Source: Mactra quadrangularis (lineage: Eukaryota; Mollusca; Bivalvia; Venerida; Mactridae). Taken from it: 64,000 nucleotides of DNA. The stretch is taken from assembly GCA_025267735.1 (NCBI GenBank), contig CM046303.1, positions 37,213,380 through 37,277,379 on the forward strand. Direction: 5' to 3'. Shown piece after piece: positions 23,701 to 35,700 of this stretch. Under the pieces are notes generated by a model. That model ran no database searches. It saw only the letters and a program-made list of their open reading frames with translations, and was not told the DNA's origin. A program made the translations under genes and the position numbers. The stretch's first letter is position 1. Each line of letters starts with the position of its first letter.

Positions 23701-26700
23701 ATGGGAATCATCAATATCAAGAGGAGATGCGCATGTGGTCAGCTTTTTTCGGATCAGACCCTTTAACTTAGAGTTATGGCCCTTGATTAGTTATGTAGTA
23801 TGCATATAGAGTAAAAGTCGTTTCCGGAGTAGTTCTCTGCAACTACTGGCTGGAATTCAACGAAACTTTATGATAATCATCAATATAAAGAGGAGATGCG
23901 CATGTGGTCAGCTTTTTTGGGATCAGACCCTTTAACTCAGAGTTATGGCCCTTGATTAGTTATGTAGAATGCATATAGAGTAAAAGTCATTTCCGCTCTA
24001 CTTCTCTGCAACTAATGGCTGGAATTCAACGAAACTTTATGGGAATCATCAATATCAAGAGGAGTAGCGCATATCGTCAGCTTTTTTCGGGTCAGACCCT
24101 TTAACTCAGAGTTATGGCCCTTGATTAGTTATGTAGTATGCATATAGAGTACAAGTCGTTTCCGCTCTACTTCTCTGCAACTACTGCCTGGAATTCAACG
24201 AAACTTTATGGGAACCTTCAATACCAAGAGGAGATGCGCATATCATTAGCTCGTTCCGGTCAGACACTTAAACTCAGAGTTATGGCCCTTGATTAGTTAT
24301 GTATATGTAGTAAAAATTGTTTCCGCGCTACTTCTCTGCAACTACTGGCTGGAATTCAACAAAACTTTATGGGAATCATCAATATCAAGAGGAGATGCGC
24401 ATATCGTCAGCTTGTTCTGGTCAGACCCTTTAACTCAGAGTTATGGCCCTTGATTAGTTATGCAGTATGCATATAGAGTAAAAGTCGTTTCAGCACTACT
24501 TCTCTGCAACTACTGGCTGGAATTCAACAAAACTTTATGGGAACCTTCAATACCAAGAGGAGATGCGCATATCGTCAGCTTGTTCAGGTCAGACCCTTTA
24601 ACTCAGAGTTATGGCCCTTAATTAGTTATGTAGTATGCATATAGAGTAGAAGTCGTTTCCGCACTACTTCTCTGCAACTAATGGCTGGAATTCAACGAAA
24701 CTTTATGGGAACCTTCAAAACCAAGAGGAGATGCACATATCGTCAGCTTGTTCCGGCCAGACACTTTAACCTCAGAGTTATGCCCCTTGATTAGTTTTGC
24801 AGTATGCATATAGAGTAAAAATCGTTTCCGCGCTACTTCTCTGCAACTACTGGCTGGAATTCAACGAAACTTTATGGGAATTTTCAATACCAAGAGGAGA
24901 TGTGCATATCGTCAGCTTGTTCTAGTCAGACACTTTAACTCAGAGTTATGGCCCTTGATTAGTTATGCAGTATGCATATGGAGTAAAAATCGTTTCCGCG
25001 CTACTTCTCTGCAACTACTGGCTGGAATTCAATGAAACTTTATGGGAATCTTCAATACCAAGAGGAGATAGGCATTTCTTGCCTTGTTCCGGTCAGACAC
25101 TTTAACTCAGAGTTATGGCCCTTGATTAGTTATGCAGTATGCATATAGAGGAAAAAAAATTCTGCGCTATTTTTCTGCAACTAATGGCTGGAATTCAACG
25201 AAACTTTATGGGAATCATCAATATCTAGAGGAGACGTGCATATCGTCGCCTTGTTCTGGTCAGACCTTTCAGCTCAGAGTTATTGCCCTTGATTAATTGT
25301 GCAGTGTTCATATAGAGAAATATTGCTATTTCTTTGCAACAGCTGGATTGATTTCAACAAGATTTTATGGAAACCATCAATACAGAAAAGAAATTTGCAT
25401 CTCATTGGCATGTCCTGATAATTTTTATTAACATGGAGTTATGTATGTTCCCTATTATGGTTTTATGGATTTTTATATTTATTAATAAAGCCTTATGTCT
25501 CCAGTTGTTGTGTTAGTAAAAACAAGTACTCGGCGGGGGATATAAATTCAACGAATTTGCTTGTTTTTATTGTAACATATTAATATGTTATATGTTTTAA
25601 AGTTTTATTATTTTATTAATTAACAGAACTACTTAAATCAGAGTCTAAGAGAATATTCAGGGTTTTATACCCATTTAGAAATTTCTGTAGAAAATGTTGG
25701 ATGTTCCAAAATCTATGTTCATTAGGATTGAATTCATAACTTTCCTTTTTATACAAAATCGCATAAATTTAAAATTATTCATCATAATGCAGTTTCAATA
25801 AATTTTTGACAGATTTTATTTTAGCAATGGCTTATATACATGTAAGTTTAACTGTTCCTTGTGCAAGTTATCAGTGCTTTCATGCACCAAAAGTATATTT
25901 TTAAAGAGTAATTAAAACAAATTTTTTGAAAGAATTTATCGTCCATAGGCGGAATGACACTTAATTAAAACCATTCTGGCTCATAAATATTTGATTTTCA
26001 TTGAGTTATGAATTACTATACTCAAGGATATGTTAAAAATCTTTTTTCACAAACTGAAAGGCCTAGAGCTTTCATCTTTGGCATTAACGTCATCATCTTA
26101 AGATCTTCTGCAAAGATTGTTCAAATTATGTCTGGGGCCAAAATTGGCCCACCCCAGAGATCACAAGTATGATATTTTGGAAGCCAATGGTCTATCAACA
26201 GTCCTGATGTGATAATAGCTAATAGACCATTCAAAATGCTGTGTTTTTCCTTATAATAATAGTTCCACTACTTACAGTTAATTTTAACATTTTACTTTGA
26301 CTTAGGTTTCTTTGTTTCACTCTAGATATATCATCTTTTTGAATGTAATTTATGATAAGTATTTTGTAATACATTTATGAGGCATTTAATTTTCTTTTCA
26401 CTAGGCTAAACAGTTCTCTAAATTTAGAAACTTCAGCATCAATAGGAATCAAGACAAGGCTGTTAAAACTGAAGCAAAGAAACCTGCTGCTACCTCATCA
26501 CAAATAACAACCAAAACAACTAACAAGTTAGGTATGGTTTATTCTTGCATTTTCAAAGATAAATATTTATTTGAATTTGATAACTAATGTTGTAGCAGAC
26601 TTCTGTTACCTAGGAGATACTCTATCAGCAGGAGGGGGATGTGAGACTGCAACCATAACACGCTGCAACTCTGCATGGAAGAAATTCAGAGAACTCCTTC

Positions 26701-29700
26701 CCATACTCACCAACAAGCATCTGCCAATCACTACCAGAGGACGTGTGTACTCCACCTGTGTGAGAAGTGTCATGCTTCATGGGTCAGAAACCTGGGCTGT
26801 TTCTGCAAACATCCTTAAAAGACTGCAGCGAAATGACCGAGCCATGATAAGATGGACCTGCTGTGTCAAACCAGAGGATGATGTCCCCTTGGAGGATCTC
26901 CTGTCTCAGCTTAAAATCAGAGATATTGCTGACGTTCTCCGAACAAACAGACTGAGATGGTTTGGCCACGTAGAACATAGCACAAGCTGGATCTCCCTAG
27001 TCAGAAATTTGAACGTCACTGCACACCGGGGCCAATGCAGACCAAAGCTAACCTGGGAAGACCTGGTTAAGCGTGACCGGCTTGAGCTGAAAATGGATGG
27101 AATCAGCCCTGAAGATCGCCAACAATGGAGAGGAAGACTTCGTTCAAGACCAGACACACAGGCCTCACCCTTACCAAGGAATAATCAACGGCCTGTTTAA
27201 AATAAACCGGATGATGATGATGATGATGATGAATGTAAAAATTAATATTTTTTCCGCTCATATTTTGTTTAAGACAAGGTCCAATCTCCGTAAACAGAGA
27301 TTCTGTTCTACTCGCGTTGTCGTACTGGATCTCTACTTAGTCAATGCAAGGTCACGTCGAGATGAACTTTGTATCGACCAATCAATGCGTAGCTTTCATC
27401 TAGACGAAAACACTATTAATCACATTTTGAAATCGTAATTTCTATTTTTAGACCAAGGTTTGCATGCAAATTTAACAGTGGTATTATTCACAGTCCGCGA
27501 TTGGGTGGCTCATAGACGTAGACGATGTAAACAAGTTACGTATCATAACAATTTCGGTATGAATATTATGATGAGAAAAGGTCACCTGAACGTGACCTTC
27601 GTTTGGAAAAGGCCAGATCTAAATTAGCGAGTATGCGAGCGGTAAAATTTTAGATCGGGTTTTAATCAGATTGGACAAGGTCAGACCATTAATTTACAGT
27701 ACACTTTAAAATTTCATGTTACTATATGTTCATTTGACTGTTCAGTGAAGTCCATTAAGGTGTTGAGTAATTATAGTCTGACAATATTAACCTGAGCCTG
27801 ACCTATATGGAAAAATATAGCAAACTCAGTATTGACTTAAGGCAGTCCACTACCCAATCTGTGCATGCGCCAATTTTTTCTAGTGATTTACCCAGATAAA
27901 CTACGTTACGTCATCACGGTTATACGTATTTCCAATTTTGTATGCTAACTGCAAAATAGTCGACTTTTTTAAATTAAGAATATCATATGTTCCCAACGTC
28001 ATTTTTTGTTATAATAACATAAGAAAAAATCAAATTTTGTACCTTAACTACTAATATCTGTGTGAAATTTAAAGATCTTTGTCGAGAAAAAAAAAAATTT
28101 TTGACGATCGACGTATAGCATACACTTTCATCACTCTTATCAAGAGTTGTCGTTCGTAGGTCTATGTGCACTTGCTTCAACGTTAGTACACATGAATGAA
28201 GATTGATTGATATTTTTATCAAATAAATTTGATTTAGGGCCACGCTTGCAGGTATGTTCAATCCTTAAAAAATACATTCTATGTATTTTTTAATGTGTTT
28301 GTCATTTTGGGTTGATAACATTTGTATGACTGTATTTTAAGATTCTAGACATTTTCCCACTGGACATTTGCCCCCAGGACATTTGCCCCCTTTTTTTGAC
28401 AGGGCGGACATTTTGCCCTCCTGAGTTTTTTGAAGGGCGGACATTTGCCTCCTCGTGGTTTTTGACAGGGCGGACATTTGCCCCCCCTAAGTTTTTTGGA
28501 GGGTGGACACACCTGAAGTGCACATGAAGTGCCCTTTGAGGTGCAGTTTAGTGCAGTTTTGTTTAGCCTATATATTGAAGTTTGAAGACTTGTTCATAGA
28601 TTGATGACATTATTGATTTTATCTGTAGGTTTCTATAACATGATAGAAAGTTAAAAAAAATACAATTAAGCAAATTGTTTACAAAATTTAATTGAAAATG
28701 AACTTTAGAATAATTTGAAATCACAAGAACTATTTAGTTAAAACACTGTTCAAATTCCAAGATTTATGTGGAAATAATTATCATTAATACATGTATGACA
28801 CAGTAACTTTCATGACTTTGAATGATAAAGAACACAAAGGAAAGTAAAGTCATTTAAATCAAGTAGAACAGTTATTGATACATTATACACATGTACATGT
28901 ATATATTTGTGCTATGATTTTATAGCCCTCCCCCCTGCCAATTAAGGAAACCATTCCTAGCAGGGCATCTGAGTTGATGCACACATAGAATAGATATGAT
29001 CTAGACATCTACTAGTTACATCATATGTAAAATAAAATAATAAACAGTAGGGGTGTAACAATAGGCCGACTTATCGCTGTATCGCGATAGTTTACCTTGC
29101 AATAGCAATAGGTCGATAGAACTTTTTCAGGTCGATAAATATCGCGATAGTTTTTCTGACTATCGACTTTTTTCGATAGTTTTCTTGAAAACGAGAGTTG
29201 AGCCCCATAAACGCTTTACTTTCATCTTTTTTTAATGAGAGAACTCCATATTGATACGAATCAAATTAAATCTATTTAGAGGCCTAATAAAGGGATACCA
29301 GTAATCATCTTATTTGATCAAATACTCGCCGTAATGGAAGTAAAAGCATGCCTGCATGGAGCGGCGATTTTGAAATTGCAGGGGTGGCGAAATCAACTGT
29401 TCCAGTCGTACATTTTAATGTATGGACAAGTTTTTTTTATGGACAAGTAATAAATTCAATTTTAATTTGTTAAAAAGGTTTTTACCTCTGCATTACTCCG
29501 TGGAAGTTATAAATAAGACTTGCATAGTAGCATTCGCCGAGCAGAGTTGTCCTATATTCGGCAATAAAGTAACATTAACTGATTTACGACTGTCGTCAGT
29601 TTCTGTGATAAGTTGATAGTGAAATTCAGTTACTATATGCCATGCGTATTTTGTATACAGTGTAACCTCTGCAGAGCGACTTTCGGCGGAGTTTGAAAAA

Positions 29701-32700
29701 AGTGCCGCTCTGCAGAGGTGTAGCTCTGCAGAGGTAGACTTTTCTACATGTACTGATATGAAAAACAGCCGTTTTCGGTACGGAAAACTGGCCGTTATCC
29801 GTTCCGTAATGTAAGTACAGTTATTAGCGGGCGCTGATCAACAAAAGTAAAATTTTTTTTTTAAATAAATCATTATAACCGTTAAAATTCCTAGCATGAT
29901 GGTTAGTTTTACGCAAAAGAAAGCAATACACTAGAAAAATCATTTCTGTTTCCGCAAAATTGTTTTTATACCTGACTAATGGCAAATAATATTTTAAGTA
30001 GTTATCTTGACTTATTACGTCACAAATTGTCATGATATGAATAGATGATGATTTGATAATGATAATCATTGATGGATGCTATTTGCCACCCTTGAATTAA
30101 AGAAAACAAAAAGTCAAAATCGGCAGTATCGCAGCATTTTGGCTTTGTTTAGTAATAGATGAAGTTTTCAAATCTAAAATAGCTTTCAGATACTGCCAAA
30201 TAGTACTACAGTACAGTGGATACCTCCAATTTAAAGGATTATTTGACGAGGAAGCACCATGCAGTTTCCCTTTCAAAATCCCTATCTTCACTAATGTGAA
30301 TAAATCTGGACCAAAAACTAAACTAATGATATACCCTCTAATAGAGAACCAGCTCATTCTCAAAGTGCGAGAGATATTTCAAATTCAAACCCATTGTTTA
30401 TTGTAAAATACTTGAGACTGTTTACCGTTGTTTTTATAATTAAAAAACTATCGTGATAGTATCGCAATAGTTTTTTGACTATTGCAATACTATTGCAATA
30501 GTACTTTTATTATCGCAATACTATGGCGATAGTGTTTTTGGCCGCAATAGTCACTCCTACTGCAAACATAATTAATATTAAAGTTATGTCATCAGTGGAA
30601 AGACCTGAGTTTATATCTTGTTGTAAAAACAATTCTAAGTCATAAGAAATAAAGATACTAAGATAGAGGACATATTAATCTCTAATTGCTTTAAACCAAA
30701 GGAGTATTAAAAAAATCTGAGTAATTGTTACAGTGCTTAACACATGACATAACATGACAGTACATACTTTTTATAATGTTCAAAACTTTCCCACCAAGCC
30801 CATTTCTATGTAGTTATTAAAATGAGGCAGTTCAAGTTTAATAGGTTAATATTCTTGGACTATAGATGTGATGCAACCTTGATTGGAAATCAAAATCTAT
30901 CTTCTTGAAACTTATAACTACATGTACATTAGGGCTGTTGCAAGAACCCAAGTACTCAGATACTCGTGATCCCTACCAGAAAATCGAGTACAAATATTTG
31001 TCCTGTCCCAAATCGCCCGATCGCAATCTATTTTTAGAAAAAAATTTAAGAACATTTTCAGCCTAATAAATACTGAAAACAAGCTGCACTACGAATGAAA
31101 CTTTATTTCACGTACTTTAATTTCAAATTGATACTCATTGAAACAAAAAGTTATCACTCAAAATGTCAATAAGATGTCTGGTAATAGGAATACATTGTTT
31201 TCCATTTTGTAATTTTTTAAAGCTTCTGCAGTTCTTCACAAATATTTGTTATTATATCAAATTATGTATGCTTCTCCATTAACAAGTGATTTGTGGATCG
31301 ATTTGTGGATCGATACACATGAATCATGGTTTGGATTGGATCGCCACTAGTTCAACGATCCACAGCCCTAATGTGCATGCAATATTTATTTGCACCAAAT
31401 GACCCGGTCTCTATATTACAGGAGTGTCTGGTTTATCGTCCAATGTTTCAAAAACAAGTTCAGCATCATCAACATCAGATGGTACTAGTAGCAATGTAAC
31501 TGAATTTTCATCCAAAGTATTACCTGATCAATCATTACAAGGGTAAGATAACCTAGTGTTGAGGTTCTGTGTCTCAGCATATTATACAGTTAATCACTTT
31601 AGTTTATCTTTGAAATACGGATGCGGAGATCGAGGGTTCGAGTCCTGTTGCAGTAGGTCATACCTTATACATGAGTTGTTGGCCTCGTTGTAGGGTTAGT
31701 TAGTACTGGTGATTGAAAAGTGTCCAGGAAACCTATAGTAGGAAGAGCTGGCCATCGTATATATAACCTAAATATGTGTTGAATACGACATAAAAAACAA
31801 TTAAAAAAAAAGTTTACAGATGGACATTCATTTGATAGTTTTCATTGCTTTAATCATAAGGTTCAATGGGTTATCAATACTTGGAGATTTGAAGAAAAAC
31901 TGCTCATAATTTTTGGATTTTTTTCATCAATTTTTATTTCATGCATAATGGGACTTGCTAAATGCTTAATTTTTAGCTTAAATTATGTTCAGTACATTAG
32001 CAAGTGATTTTTATTATGTGAATATTCATTTAGACAATAGTAGCATTGTATCAGGATTCATGATATTATCATAATAGTTTATATGCAACATGCACCTACT
32101 GTATAAATAGTTTTTAGGAATCATAAGCAAGCTAGCAACTTCTCAAAAAGGTAGTATTAATGTACTAGAATTAACTGCACCATTAAGGCAATAAGCGAGG
32201 GTAAATTTGCCCTTAATAAGAACACCTTCCTAGAAAAATAACATGGATATGAACAAAAAGTGTATTCAGTATTCATTTGAGTATGATAACATATTAGGCC
32301 AACATTTTTTTATTTTTTGATTTACGGGAGCGCCGACCCTAATTTCTGGTGAAATGAAATAAAAATAAAAGAAACAAAATTTTCTTTTATTTTTCTTCTC
32401 GCCGCCGAGTTGATGAATTCCCTCCCTTGCAAAAAAAAATTACCCACGATCTGTCAGAGAAATCGGGCGCGTTACCTAACGATTTCGCTACGTATCGCTA
32501 TGAAAAAATTAGCGATAATCAATACCTATTGGACAACTCAATAAGTATTGAACATCAAAATCGCCCGTTCGTCAATTTGACCCGCGTATATTTTGCCTTC
32601 AAGAGTCATAGTTGAATCAAGATCTCGGATCGACAACAAGTGGAGCGTTATGTTACGTCCGCCTATTTGATGTAATCGACCAATCAGGGATGCGTGCTAC

Positions 32701-35700
32701 GCGGGGGTTGCAGTTAGTAATAACGCTTCAAAAGCCGATAACAAGTAACTCCTTTGCTTATCAATCACCCCTGTGTTTTTTGTCGCCCGATAAGACCAGT
32801 GGACGTCCGCTCAAAAAATCAATAGTGCTACATGTCGGCCCGATAAGATTGTTTACGTAATCAAACTGTTGCAATTAACAAACATGCGACAAACTGTGAT
32901 ATTGCATTGATTAAAGTAGACAAGCTTTTGGATGCTAGCCGTTAAATTGATAATTGTATTTAATTATGAGCATGTTGTGACGCAGTTTAAATAGACGTAA
33001 TAGCCAGTTAGCAAATTTTTATAAAAGACTATTGAAATTGACAACAATGATAAACTCTGATTAAATGATAATAATAATCGTTAAATTCCACGTCAAAATA
33101 ATCATTAATACAAATCATTTTACTACGAATTAAGTTTTTTTATTTTGTACTGTCATACATTTTCGCGACCGACGCTATCGCCAATAAAGTGAAACATCGT
33201 TCAAATTACGTTGTAATTAAATTATGTTTTATCATTTTGATTTTTAGATTTTCTTAATTTAGCAATAAGTAAGGGGAAATTCCCTCATTTTATCGATTTC
33301 AAGAATAAACATCGGTTGAATATGTGAAAATTTTAAAATATTCGTCACATAATCTATCTGTGTTTTAGACTCTAAAAACAATAAATAGCATCTATTGCTA
33401 CATGAAAAGCATGTTTTAACAAAAGGTATGATTTTATACATGGGTCTGTTTGTCAAATGTAACAGAAACTATAATGTAACTGTTGTTTTATAAAATCTCA
33501 TGCAGAAAATATGGGACTCCAACTTTTGTCTGTGGGACTACTTTTCTTAGTATTAAAGAGAGTCTTGGACTCCTTCTTGTAAAATCCTAGTGAGAGCCTG
33601 AAATCTTAGTAATTGAAGTTATTTCTTAAAGCTACAACAATGACATTAAAATCAATGGACAAAAACACATGAAGTATAGTTTGACCCCTGAAAATTTGAT
33701 TTTGATCACTTCATATACTTTTTATAGCTTTTTATATTTGAACTGAAAAAAAAAACAATAACAAAAAATCTTCCTTTTGATTTTTTCTTTGATATATGAT
33801 ATAAAATGCATATTATAACAATAATGATTATATTTACTGAACTTATGTCAATAATATTTGTGATTATAGCAATAAATGTAATCAAAAATAAGTTTTCGGA
33901 AAAATAAAAAAATGCTGACCTTTTTTCAATTTTATTTTGTCGACTCGACCAAAAAGTGGATTTTATTTTTATTTTTATTTAGCCCCCCCGACTCAATTTT
34001 TTTGAAAAAATTCCCGTAAAACAAACAATAAAATAATGTTGGCCTTACTATCATTATGTATTGATAGTTTGAGGTACTATAGTGATGCATTATCGTAATG
34101 CTAATATCACGATGCATCAATGTATCGCCCCAACACTAATATATAGGGCTGTCATTGATAGAAATTTTGTATCGATTTATCGAAAGGCAAGTATCAGTGA
34201 TATATCAATATATCAAGTTAGACAAGGAGTGTAATAGAAGCCACTAGAACTCCAGGATGTATATATAAACTATATAATGCTCTCATGATGTTGTGCATGA
34301 TGTAAACCATTGTTTCAGACATCAAAACAAACTAAAACAAACTGTATTTTCTTGTTTTTGATACTTTACTGGAAACGTGAAAACTCAAAATATGTAAAAG
34401 TCCTGTAATTATAGCTTTGTGAAATACTAGACGATATTCAAAATTGTGAATCAAGAATCCGTGATGTATTGATATCGCGATTTTCCATGACGGCCCTACT
34501 AATATACTCGTACACTTAGAAGGCCAGAACTTTGACCCTTTTATATATTATTATAAAATTATATATCATTTTTCAGGTCAACTCATTCACCGTCAAAACC
34601 AGCATCTGCTAATTCTATAATTGTGAATTTTAGACAGGTAAGTTTTATTGTTTAAATCAATGGCATTCTACAGTATGCTAAATTAGTGCCTGGAACAACT
34701 GCGGAACTTTAATATTCAAATCTTGAGTAATGTTATAATGTTTTCTCATCTCTTTTAGAACAACTTTGTTTACATTTTAGAAATTATCATTTTTAAAGGA
34801 TTCAGAGAATTTTTCCTAAGGAAAAATAACCAAAAAATGAAAAATGATCATATGCTTTCCTTATCAAAATATATCTCAGTGGCAACAAGAAAGAGGATGC
34901 TCCCTTATTTGTTGCTTAGCTACACTGCCCCCTTATTGCTAAATAAAAGAAACTGCAAAACAATAGTATGATAGCATATTATTCAGGTGCTGAAAGTTTC
35001 ATTTTTAGCTTGACTTTTCGAAGAAAATGAGAGCTATTGCTATCACTTTTGCGTCGGCGTTGGTTTTCAGGTTAAAGTTTTTTAAAACTCTTATATCTTT
35101 AACACTATCCAAGTTATTTTATTGAAAGTTGGTATACTTATTTAGTAGGACTATATTAACCATACTGTGAAAGGGATAACTCTGGATGAATTTTTGTTTG
35201 AGTTATTTCCCTTTTATACTTATTGTCAGTACAATATTTACATGACTATGAATGGACCTAACTGTGGATGAATTGTTTTTGGAGTAATTGGCCTTTTATA
35301 CTTAAAAAATTGCAAAATATGAGGTTAAAGTTTTTCCTATGTAGAATATCTTCAATACTGATCAAGATATTTGACTCAAATTTTGTATACTTATTTGTCA
35401 GTACAATATCTACATGACTGTGAAGGGAAGTAACTGTGGATGAATTTTTTTGGAGTAATTGCCCTTTTATACTTAAAAAAATTGCAAAATATGAGGTTAA
35501 AGTTTTTCCTATGTAGAATATTTTCAATACGGATCAAGATATTTGAAAGTTTGTATACTTAATTATCGGTACTATATCTACGCAACTTTAAATTAGGGTT
35601 AAAGTACTTTAAACTGAAATATTTTCAATACTCATCAAGATATTTAAATGACAGTTAGTATGCTTATTCATCAGTACTACAACTACACAACTACAAAGGG

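Larger units (their letters stand above)
5706..26404 (+). other. ERCC1 intron 1, 20.7 kb, repeat-rich
   Basis: Apart from the repeats listed separately, I see no gene in 7000-9000, 9300-11500, 12700-14180, 17040-19560 or 25560-26400. A short exon-like start at 7558-7599 (ATG GAA TTT GGC... ending at GTAAGT) is the only coding hint and has no follow-on exon I can recognise. Confidence 0.6.
26532..31421 (+). other. ERCC1 intron 2
   Basis: It holds a LINE fragment, a TIR relic, a minisatellite, a dispersed repeat and two hAT-like elements, all listed separately. I see no further gene in 27240-27760 or 30565-30925. Confidence 0.6.
31543..34576 (+). other. ERCC1 intron 3
   Basis: Holds a SINE relic, a Harbinger-like element and an hAT MITE. 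Nothing recognised in 31815-32290. Confidence 0.6.

Noticed and set aside
23313..25330. CRISPR-like array of regular repeats
   Set aside because: Units are contiguous ~169-bp tandem copies with no unique spacers, in an intron of a eukaryotic gene.
27097..27438. A 113-codon ORF after the LINE
   Set aside because: It overlaps the LINE frame and runs through a GAT microsatellite into non-coding sequence.
28302..28523. 73-codon minus-strand ORF with NVRPxKN repeats
   Set aside because: Produced by the GGACATTTGCCCCC minisatellite.
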